Shown: in pieces, positions 11,801-23,800 of the stretch
How the letters are laid out: every line of letters begins with the position of its first letter
Position numbering within the stretch: position 1 is the first letter of the stretch
NCBI GenBank assembly: GCA_020650975.1
Contig: JAIPMN010005610.1
Location: 957-55,842, forward strand
Direction: 5' to 3'
From: Apostichopus californicus
Lineage: Eukaryota; Echinodermata; Holothuroidea; Aspidochirotida; Stichopodidae
DNA: 54,886 nucleotides
Position numbers and translations under genes: made by a program
Notes under the pieces: model-generated
What the model was told of the DNA's origin: nothing
The model's database searches: none
What the model saw: only the letters and a program-made list of their open reading frames with translations

Positions 11801-14800
11801 GGAGAAGATAGAGAGGCAAAAGGCGGAAGGGACTTACATGACAAAGGCACAAAAGGAAGCCAAACGGATAGCAGAGGAGAAGCTAGCAGCTTTGAAACAA
11901 CAGGGTATCATCGTACCCGAAAAGTCGGACGGCTCCAAACCAACCCAGAAGGTTCGTTACGTGACCAAACCAAGGAAGAAATTCATCAATAAAGGTATAA
12001 ATTGGATTCTTACATTGACAAATTTTATGTCTGATTGAATCAGAGGGTTTCTCACCAGGGGTAGGGGGGGGGAGGGGGGTGTAAGGTCTTTTAACGTAAT
12101 GTCGATTTGTAAGCCGATCAATCATGCTACAATCACTTGAATATGTGTTGCAGATGGAGTCCCTTGTGCAGTATTCTGTTAAGGTCTCTGCTCCGGGGTG
12201 CCTTCTCAGGTTTTGATTTTTATGATCTATAACCTGGAAATATTTGATACTTGACGTTTGGTCAACTGATCAGAAGATAGAAATAGAAAGCAATCTGGAT
12301 GTAGGTGCAGGGTATTACATTGGAATCTCTTTAGTTGTTCTTGCTTGATAAGAGTGAGTTCATGTTTGATTAAAGGGTGGAGACTGGTGTCTAGTTAAAT
12401 TGTTCACTGTGAGGAGCACTGGCCATGAATATCACAAAAAAAGAAGAAAACTCCTCTCTGCTTTGATATTTATATTGAGATTCTCTGATTATTTTGTCAC
12501 AGTTCCAAAGACAGAAACCGAGGAACAAACACAGGCAGAGGGTGTCAAAGGTAAGTAGATTGTATTAGGGGTACTATCTCATGGTACTTTAAAGTGACTG
12601 CAAAAATCAGTCATAAAGTCAGTCTCGTCGTGAATTCTTAACGGCGAAGATTTCACCTTCACATTTATGACGTATGGTATTTTAAATCTCTGTTTGACAG
12701 CAGTTTTGAATTCTTCAGAGCAAGGCTTGCTTCCTGGTAGTATGTTATATTCTAGTGCTGTCACCAGAGACATCTCTCTTAGGAGAACGGGGGCTGTGTG
12801 TGTCTTTGGAGGTTGGGTTTGAGGGATGCGTTCACCAAAAAGGCAATTGTAGTGAATGTTGCATATGTTACAGGGGCACTTTGACAGGGAAGGGGGCAGA
12901 TGGTTTCCTGGAGTAGAGTAACCATTGGTTGGAAGCAGATTCGTTTGATTCGATATCATCTCATGACAGTTTTGATTACGGTAGCATCCTGGGTTCTGTG
13001 TTATTCAGATATAGTGAAAGAGGAGGGACCCGAAGTGGTTGAAACCACCGAGGAAGTCTCAGGAGACACGGCCCCGGCAACGGAAGACGGAAGTGAGGAT
13101 GGCATCAAGGACAGTTGGGACGCGGATGAAGAAGAGGAGGACGACGTCAAGGACAACTGGGACGATGAAGAGGAAGAGAAGGAGGAAGAGACGGAAGGTG
13201 AGAAATCTCCCTCTGGTCACAAAATGGGATGGCAGCAAACATATGTTCAATATTAATTGGAAGGGGGAGGGGAGGGGGGTGTGCAGGTAATATATCACAT
13301 TTGTATACTCTATGGGGGGTGAGGGGGGTCAGATGAAGAGAAGGAGGAGGAGGAGGAAGGTGAGAAATCTCCCTCGGGTCACAAAATGAAAAGAGATGTC
13401 AGTCTCATGGGATGGCAGTAAACATATGTTCATTATTAATTGGAAGGGGGGAGGGGAGGGGGTGTGCAGGTAATATATCACATATGTATAGTCTTTAGGG
13501 AGGGGGGGGGACAGTTGTGGATTAAGGGGAGGAGGAATGTAATTTCCTTTTCACATTGTAGAGAATAGATGATATAACAGAAGTTGAGTGGGGGTCTTTA
13601 ATTGCTCTATTCATTGGTGGGACTGCTAATGAACAGTGGGGAATGGGAATTGAGGGAAGGGGTAGGGGAAGGGTAATTTTGTACCCATTAAGATAGAATA
13701 ATGAGTTTTATCATTGTAAGTAATCAACGGTTTATGTATGGTGTTATCGTAGTCATTTTGCATGCTTGTTATATTAACTAGAGGTGTAGAAGGTTGTTAC
13801 TGTCCTATTCACCAGAGAATAGAAATTTGATTATTGGAAGCAAGTTTGGATGAATTACAAGGTTGTAATTCTAAGCACACTCCCTTTAGAAGCAAAAAAT
13901 GTTGAGACCAGGGCTCAAAGATATCGATTTCTTTCAATCGAACTTAAAGAAAATATACTTACCCCTTCTAAACCAGCATCTGCACTACCAGTTTGCTCTT
14001 CTCAAGACAGATGCTTAGCATAGATCAATTTCAGTTTCGACAAGAAACCCTTGTGATTCAATTTTTTTTTCTTTTTTCAAGACATTGCAGAGCCTACAAA
14101 AGTTAAGAAAGTCGCAAAGAAGAAACCACCTCCCAGCAAAGATGCTGACGAGGAGAGCGATTCGGAGGAAGACGAAAGCAGCGGGGAAGAAGACGAGGAT
14201 GAGGAGGATGAGGGAAGCGAATCTGAAAGCGAGTCAGAGAGCGGGTCAGAGTCAGAGAGTGAAGATGATAAAACATCTCACGAAGACAGCAGACAAAGAG
14301 CAGTAACCAGGATAAAGGTAATTTATGGTGAACTTTGTAACGTGATTCTCATCTAGTGTGAGACAAGCTTGATACACCTGACTCAGAGTTGTATGGCGAA
14401 CATCATGCTGGGAGGGTGTGGGGAGAGAGAGGGTGTGGGGAGGGAGAGGGTGTGGGGAGGGAGAGGGTGTGGGGAGGGAGAGGTTGTGGGGAGGGAGAGG
14501 GGATATGGGTCATGACAACAGACAAAGAGCAGTGACCAGGATACAGGTAATTTATGGTGAACTTTGGAACATGATTCTCATCTACAAGCTTGATACACCT
14601 GACTCAGAGTTGTATGTCGAACATCATGCTGGGAGGGTGTGGGGAGGGAGAGGGAAAGGGGATATGGGTCATGTACTTTGTGAAAAATTCTTGTGAAGTG
14701 TAAAGCAAACTTCATACACCTGACCTATGACCTGATCTGACCTGACCTGAAGTATGTAGACCTAAATGCCTAGGGCAGGCTTTTGGGAGGCACCAACAAT

Positions 14801-17800
14801 CTCAAGAAGGAAGGAACAAAAAAATAATTTTTCTTGCAAATGATGGATAAGAAAAGGTGAAAAATGTAAGAATTTATAATAGTCAGTTACCACAAATTAA
14901 AAAGAAAGAAAATAGTTGTTAAGTCAGGAGGGATATTAAAGGGAATGTTTTTTTTGATCGATTGATCGATTGTCATTTTCTTTAATTTTCCATTTTTCAG
15001 AAAAGGAGAGCAGAAAATGAAGCGAATATTGATTATGGGAACCTAAGGTGTCCTGTGATCTGTGTGTTGGGTCATGTAGATACTGGAAAAACAAAGATCC
15101 TTGACAAAGTAAGTTTTTTTATTACATAGTTGCAGTACTGTGATTGGTGGTTGCCATGGTCACCTGCTTATATAGTTGCAGTATTTGTTAGTTTTACACC
15201 GCCACTGTGATTGGTGGTTACCATAGTTACCCGCAACTTTGGACGGAAGATATCATCATTTTTGTGTTATCTTTTTATGTTTTCTCAATAAAAGAAGAAA
15301 AATATGAATTAAATACGAATTTTTTGCGATGAACCGAACAGGAAATTTAAGTGTTTCCAAATGTTTATAGTGACATGATAAAATGAAGTATTTGGAAATT
15401 AAAGCACTCAGTGCCATTTTTATTGTATGGTTTGAAAACCCTTTTAATAAAGTACCAAATGTCCTCCACCAGTTTAAATAATTTTGTTTCAACATGTTTA
15501 TAATTTTTCATGTATTGTTCAGGGAATAAGTTTTGGTTTTGTGTTTTAAATTTTATTTAGTAGTTTCGAAAGATGTGAGAATTGTCTCTTATGAATCGCT
15601 GTTGCTCCTGTGTAAAATTTGCTTTACATCTTTGTATGGAAACTTGACCATTTTACAAAGCATATTTACTATGCGGTACTGGAAAAATGATTCATTGTTG
15701 TTGTTGTGTTACTCTTGCTATTCTATTCTTCTCAATACTTTGTAAATTATGTTCTTCTGTATTGCTGGAAAAGATTGAATGACAGCGTTTAAGTCAAGAG
15801 TGAATCGAGCAGTTTCATAACCCTCAGGTTTTATATGCAAGCAGTTTTTGTAGGCATAGTTAAGTCGGCTGTGGAATGTACATAGTCTTTCAGTTGAGTG
15901 TTGATTTTTGTTTGATGAATGTAAAAGACCTCAAGAGTCCTTTATAATTTATCTGAGGTTCTAAAAGCAACACTCTGATAACATACGTATCAGGTATGAG
16001 ATCATATGTTGTACATATCATATCTGCAGCTTAAAGTCTGCATGTTTTATACACGTATGGGTCTTAGCATATTTTGGTGTAGTAAATGTTAATAAGGTCT
16101 CCTCCTCGCCGCCACAAAAGAAACAACGCTTTAATTTATTGATCACCTTCATCTATCGCTAAACATGTATCGTGAAATTAATTTTGCAGATCAGACATAC
16201 CAACGTACAAGATGGTGAAGCAGGTGGTATCACCCAACAGATCGGTGCCACCATGGTACCAGAGAGTGCAATTAGGGAACAAACTAAGATGTGTAGACAG
16301 GTGGGTACATTCTTCCTTTATCCCCCGTCATCCCTCTCTAATCCTCTCTTCATCCAGTTAATATCTGACCATGCTGTAGGTGGGAGTTTGCATTGGCCTG
16401 ACCCCTCAGACCTCCCTCTGTTGACAACACAAGTTGGCTATAGTAGGCTTGTAGACAGGAATGCTGGTATGTCGACATCTTAACCTAGTTAGTTGTAGTA
16501 TAATTGGACGTTTATCCTACAAGTGAGAGTATTGTTATTCAACAACAACCTAGACAACCATGACAGAGAAGAGAGTTTGGCAGCATGCCAACATCTTCTC
16601 CTACATTCTCAGTGTATTCCTAGCTTTCCGTTTGACATTGAAAAAGATACCTGCCATCATTTGCCTTAAATTTTTACAAACCTTACCATTTCATTTTCCC
16701 AAACAGTCACCTGTGCAGATGATGAGTTGAGTATTTAAGTCAGTTTGTAAACAGTTCTCTCATCTGGAAATTCCACAAATTGTGAAGGTTTCTCACTGGT
16801 TTCCCTCTCTTGGGTGGTTTACTCTGTCGGTCATCGTCTGTTTATTTCATGTTTTCTCGACAGTTTTCCAAAGCAGACATGAACATCAAAGGACTGTTAA
16901 TTATAGACACGCCGGGTCACGAATCCTTCAGTAATCTGAGATCTCGAGGCTCATCTCTCTGTGATTTTGCTATCCTTGTAGTCGACATAATGCACGGCTT
17001 GGAGCCACAGACGATAGAATCCATCAACCTCCTTAAGCAAAGGAAAACACCTTTTATAGTTGCCTTAAACAAGGTAAGATTTGTATTGTGTGGTTATAAA
17101 GAAAAAAAAAGCTGTTTGTTGTTACTTTCTGGCAATTTTACCTAAAACCTTTATGAGTGCATCTCATCATAATGTGATGAGAAGTACAAATGGAATAATG
17201 AGAAGTGCTCCATAGAGTACTAAGCAGTACTCCATAGAGTACTAAGCAGTACTCCACTGAGTACTAAGCAGTACTCCACTGAGTACTAAGCAGTACTCCA
17301 TTGGGTACTGATAAGTACTCCATATGTAGAGTACTGAGAAGAACTCCATAGAGTACTAAGAAGTACTAATAAAGTTCTGAGAAGTGCTCCATAGAGTACA
17401 CAGCACTACTCCATTGAGTCCTAAGCAGTACTCCATTGAGTCCTAAGTAGTACTCCACTGAGTACTATGCAGTACTCTATTGAGTACTATGCAGTACTCT
17501 ATTGAGTACTGAGAAGTACTCCATAGAGTACTAAGAGGTACTCCATTGAGTCCTAACCAGTACTCCATGGAGTACTAAACAGTACTCCATTGAGTACTTA
17601 ACAGTACTCCATGGAGTACTAAGCAGTACTCTATTGAGTACTGAGAAGTACTCTGTAGAGTAGTGAGAAGTACTCCATTGAGTCCTAAGCACTACTCCAT
17701 TCAGTACTAAGTAGTACTGAATACTAAGTAGTATTGAATACTGAGAAGTACTCCATATGTAGAGTTATGAGAAGTACTCCATAGAGTACTACTAAGAGGT

Positions 17801-20800
17801 ACTCATATAGTACTAAGAGGTACTAATAGATACATGACTATGGTGTAGTGATACCCATGGTGAAGCAAGGGAAAACCCTCCTGGGCCTGACAATGAGCTG
17901 ATATACTTGAAGAATTTGACAATTTTGACAAATTAATTAGTACACTACTTATGAATGGCAACAGAAATACATATAGGAAATGTTAAGAATGACAGAAATG
18001 TTACCTAACACAAAATGAAAACAACAATAGTAACATCATGTTTCTATGTGCAAGAAATGGCTATTACTATCTTAATGTTAGGATTAGAATAATTTTACAG
18101 CAGATGTAGCCAGTTGTTCTCTTTAGGTAGGATACTCCATATGATTGTCACATATTGTCATATGATATGATTGTTTCTGTAGTAGTTCTCACTAGCTAAT
18201 TCCTACCTCTCACTGGATAGCTGACACATTGGCGATACATGGCACCTCAATATCGCATAAAATGTCGCTGTATATATGAAGCTATGAGAGCCCAAAATTG
18301 TTGCCACTTACGAACAAGCCTCTTTACTCAGCGGTAAACAATTGTTTGAATGCTATTCTCGAAAAGCCTAAAGTGATCTAAAATTGCCTCAATTGTCCCA
18401 ACATTCATAGAACATACACTTCCAAATTCCCAACTGTGTACTCTGACATCCATGCCCCCCCACCCCCCCCCCCCCGACCCCAAAAAATAGAGTGAGGTTA
18501 ATAGTTGTTATTGTCCTGTAGTTGTAAGGCTTTGTTTTTTGCATTTGTTTGATATATTTTATTTTCTTTCTTCTTATTCACCTCAGATCGATAGGTTATA
18601 TGAATGGAAAGCCAGTCCCCATTCAGAAATTCAAAATGCGCTTAAGAAGCAGAAGAAGAATACGAAAGACGAATTTGACGAAAAGACAAAAGTCGTGATA
18701 ACAGAGTTTGCAGAACAGGTTTGTTGTAGATGATTATTGGACCGTAAATATCCAGATGGAATTTTGTTGTTTTGGGACCAATTTCTCGTTCCTAATAATC
18801 ATTTTGTTATATCGTACAACAAGTATCTTTTCCTTATTGATTGATTGATTGATTGATTAAAGGGTATTGATTTTGGCTCCTCTGTGCAAGCTCCTCTGAA
18901 GTGACATTTCTCACAGATTAAAAGTGTTGTAGAAGGAAATACAATATTGGTCTGCACAAGGCTTTGCACATGTTGACTGGAGTATCTTTGGATATTAATA
19001 GCAGTGGAATGTCTATAGAAGGGAATACAAGATTGGTCTGCACAAGGCTTTGCACATGTTGACTGGAGAATCTTTGGATATTAATAGCAGTGGAATGTTT
19101 ACGCTAAGTCACTTGTTCTATGAGATAGGAAATGAAAGGTTGTTTATTGAAAGACACAAGACAACCACAGTTATGTTTCTTACTAATTATTACTTTACTT
19201 CCTGTTTGTATCCCTTCAGGTTATTTATTTTTCACTTATCGATGTTTACGTGTTTTCTTGAACCCCAGATGGATGAATGTTAGGTTGTACCAATAATAGC
19301 TATTTGCATCTCTTCTTTTGCAGAGCTTAAATGCTGCCTTATTCTGGGAGAACCCTGACCCTAGGACTTATATATCTTTGGTGCCCACCTCAGCTCACAG
19401 CGGAGATGGAATGGGTAACCTTATAGCACTGATCATTGAACTTAGCCAATCCATGCTACAGAAGAGGCTAGCATACTCACAAGAGCTGACCTGTACATCA
19501 ATGGAGGTATGTAAAGCACAGGAAATAACGTGGTTAACCTTGCATCCCTAATAACCGTAGTTACCCATTTCCATGTTACAGAAGAGGCTAGCTCACTCAC
19601 AAGAACTGACCTGTACATCAATGGAGGTATGTAAAGCACAGGAAACTGTAAAACGTGGTTAACCTTGTATCCCTTATTACCATAGTTACCCAATTCCATG
19701 CTACAGAAGAGGCTAGCATACTCACAAGAACTGCCTTGTACATCAATGGAGGTATTTAAAGCACAGGAAACTGTAAAACGTGGTTAACCTTGTATCCCTA
19801 ATTACCATAGTTACTCAATTCCAAAGAAAATAAAGAAAGAATGATCTGGAAGTGAGGATTTTGGTCAAATTTTGTTTGTTGACAGGTGAAGACATTACCT
19901 GGTCTTGGCACCACCATGGATGTTGTTCTAGTCAATGGAAAGTTACAGGAAGGAGGAACTCTTGTAGTTGCTGGACAGGAGGGACCCATCGTTACCCAAA
20001 TAAGGGGTTTATTAACCACCCAACCTCTCAAAGAGTTGAGAGTTAAGGTAAGTGACCAGGAACATTCATAGTTATTGTTAATACCCTGCTGCTGCTTCAG
20101 TTCTTTTTCATGTCCATCTTCATGAATATTATTGCAAAAATTTGAATTGAGTATCGAGAAAATGAATCAGCCGAGAAGGCAATTTGTTATCTAATCAACT
20201 TGGCGGTTGTTCAGAGAGATAACTCGTAAATAAACTCAAGTGCCATCGCGAAGGAGGTCGTTACAGCTGTACCGCAACAGACCTATGTTAAATGCCTTCA
20301 ATGGCAACGTCAAAATCAAATTCAGGCCGTTTCCAAGAATAAACTGAGGCATGATTTCGTGAAGGTTGGACATGTCGTAAACTGTTCAATGAAATGTTAA
20401 ATTGGAAGATTATATACAATGGAAAAATTCAACATTTAGTCAATTTGAACACTGCAGTCTGATTGGTCCTTTCATTCTAGAATCAATATATCAAACATAA
20501 AGAAATATATGGTGCTCAAGGTCTGAAGATTCTGGCCAAAGATCTGGAGAAGGCTCTAGCTGGTCTTCCTGTCCTTGTTGCAGAACATCCAGATGAAGTA
20601 GAAATACTAAAGGTTTGTCCAATCCTCTTTTGGCTTTTAAATCCTTTTACTTCTTATCTTTTGTTTTCAAAAAGCAAACACTGTGTCTTATTTCATACAT
20701 GCACAATAGTGAAGTGAAATATTTAAACTTTTGTCTCAAAATACTGTTTCCACAAAATACCATATGGTTTGGTTTGTTAAAAGTTGAATGAACTGTAAGG

Positions 20801-23800
20801 TAGTTTCCGTGGTAGTATTCCATATGTATCAAAATACATAAACTAGAAGTCCTTCCCCCCCCTAATCCAAATTCTTTGACCCTAATCTCTCACCCTTTCT
20901 TTACCCCACCAGTACCCATGAGCACTAATATTCATCTCAGTAATATTTATCGTCTTTTTTTTTCAAAAGTTCAGACTTGTGGAATTGTTTTCAGGGTAGT
21001 ACAAGTTTGAAAAGTGTTACAAAGAAAATATTGACCGATATTTAAAACTTTTAAGTTAGTTAAAGGTTCACATATTACTATATATAACAACTTCAGTGCA
21101 TTGCAAGACCAGAACATTGCAAGACCAGTGCAGTGTGTGGCATGATCTCAAAAAAGAGGTAGGAAGGTAGGAAGGAAGGGTTGGGGGGGGAGGCACATGA
21201 TCTATTTAACTAAAGGCTCTTTGTTTTGGGTTGTTTCCTTGTTGCACCCAGTTGGGACAATTATTATTATACTGTAGTGTCATATTCAGGGCACTCGTAT
21301 TGTCAGTACGAGCAGTATGAGTATCATGTTTCTATCAGATCAAGGTTAGGCCTGTTCGTACTGACAATACCAGTGCTTTGAGAGCATGATATTGGAGTAC
21401 AGTTTAGAGAGGTATTAGCATTAGGAAAAAGTCCCAACTGGCTGGTAGTTGATGTTACATGTTGAATATTCACTTTACAGAAACAATGGAACCTTGTAGG
21501 AATATACATACAAAAGAAATTAGAGGAGATTTTAGATTATTTACACAATGTTGAAAATGAAAATTGAAGAATCTTTAAGGATATCTGGGTGAAAACAACT
21601 TTTTTAATAGGAGTTATTTTGAAATGAGCCACTGTGACTAATTTTGTTTGTTTGTTTTTGTAGGATGAAGTAGAAGAGATGCTGACAAATGCCTTACAGT
21701 CCATCAAGTTGGCAGAGAGGGGAGTCTACGTACAAGCATCCACCCTGGGGTCTCTGGAGGCTCTCTTAGAGTTTCTGAAAACATCCAAGATTCCAGTAAG
21801 TGAATTATCGATGTAGAATTCTGTTCAACTGAAGTGTAGAGGAATATTTATGTTTTATACTCTTGGTGAGAAATGTTTCATCCTATGTGACCAATTGTGA
21901 TACTTTCAATGTGTCTGTAGACTATCATATTTCACACGAAATTATCTTTAAATGAATCATTTCTGGTACTTTAAAGGTACATTAAAGCTAGAATGGTTGT
22001 CTGCCTTGAACAAGATTCCTTGCATTTTCCGGAGCATTTGTGCGTTATACTGGAAACACCCAACAAGATATATTCCATCTAATCACACTAAATTCTATGG
22101 AGACAGGTGTTTCAGCTCTGCTGCTCCCAAAGTCTGGAACAATTTGCCAACAAACATCCGTAGAACACCTAATCTTAATCGTTTTAAGACAGATTTGAAG
22201 ACGTACCTTTTTAACTGTTTTTAAACTGTCATTATACTTCTTAGCCTGGTTTAACTGTTTATGTTCATTTTTACTTATTTTTTAATGTGCAGCGCTTCGA
22301 GATTTCTGGGAGGCGCTATTACGTATTATTATTACGTATTATTATTATTATTATTATTATGTATTATTATTATTGATCAGGGAGACCGCGATGGGACAGT
22401 GAGACTGTTCTTACATTTTAGATCTGAGAGCTTATTGGGGTACCAATCGGGACCCTTGAAATGTTAACTGCCAGTTAATATCTGATTTCTTTTACAGTAT
22501 GCAGGAATAAATATTGGTCCAGTCCATAGAAAGGATGTCATGAAAGCGTCGGTTATGTTGGAACATGATGGCCAGTAAGTATTAAAACATCATTTGTTTT
22601 AAAGCATGCTATCTAACTACAGTAAGTAAGAATATTCCATTTTTGCTATAATAGATTCACTTGTAGTAGCTGAAACCAGTATGTATGAAAGTTTCATTTC
22701 TGGTGGAACATACAAGGTAATAAGTATGAGAGTTTCATTTCTAATGGAACATACTAGGTAGTAAGTATGAAAGTTTCATTGCTAATGGAACATACTAGGT
22801 AGTAAGTATGAAAGTTTCATTTCTAGTGGCACATACTAGGTAGTAAGTATGAAAGTTTCATTTCTAGTGAAACATACTAGGTAGTAAGTATGAAAGTTTC
22901 ATTGCTAGTGGAACATACTAGGTAGTAAGTATGAAAGTTTCATTTCTAGTGGAACGTACTAGGTAGTAAGTATGAAAGTTTCATTGCTAGTGGAACATAC
23001 TAGGTAGAACGTATGGAAGTTTCATTTCTAGTGGAACATACTAGGTGGTAAGTATGAAAGTTTCATTTCTAGTGGAACATACTAGGTAGTAAGTATGAAA
23101 GTTTCATTTCTAGTGGAACATACTAGGTGGTAAGTATGAAAGTTTCATTTCTAGTGGAACATACTAGATAGTTAGTATGAAAGTTTCATTTCTAGTGGAA
23201 CATACTAGGTAGTCAGTATGAAAGTTTCATTTCTAGTGGAAAGGAGTAATCAGTTAGTATGAAAAATTTGTCTGTAGTGGAAAATACTAGCCAGTACGTA
23301 TGAAAGTTTCATTGCATTTTATCATGGTAGTGAGTTATTCCAAAATCTTGCCTCATTTTTGATATTACATGGTTATTAGTAATCATGAAAGCTTTACATG
23401 TTTCAGAACATTGTCGTTAATAGCAATAGACTAAAACATGATAGCCAGTAAGCGTGAAATCTCAACACTTCTGTCAGAGTGAGGTAGCATTTTATAAATA
23501 TTGTTCCAGTCCGTAAAAAAGATAAACATGGAATGAAAGCATCAGTTTATGTTAGAGCACGGTAGCTGGCAAGTATGAAAGCATCAAGTTGTTATAGCAA
23601 CATTTAAAGAAATCAAGCTGGAAAAGAAGAAAGATTTCCTGCTAGTGGAGCATTTGTATGCGTTCAAAAGCGTGTCATCCAGGTTGTGTCAAATAAACAG
23701 TTCTTCCATCAAATACGTGACGATGAAAACTGGACCACAAATTGCTTAAAAAAAAGACAAGTCTGTGGTGTAAAGTGTTTAAGGTGGAATTAGGGATTTA

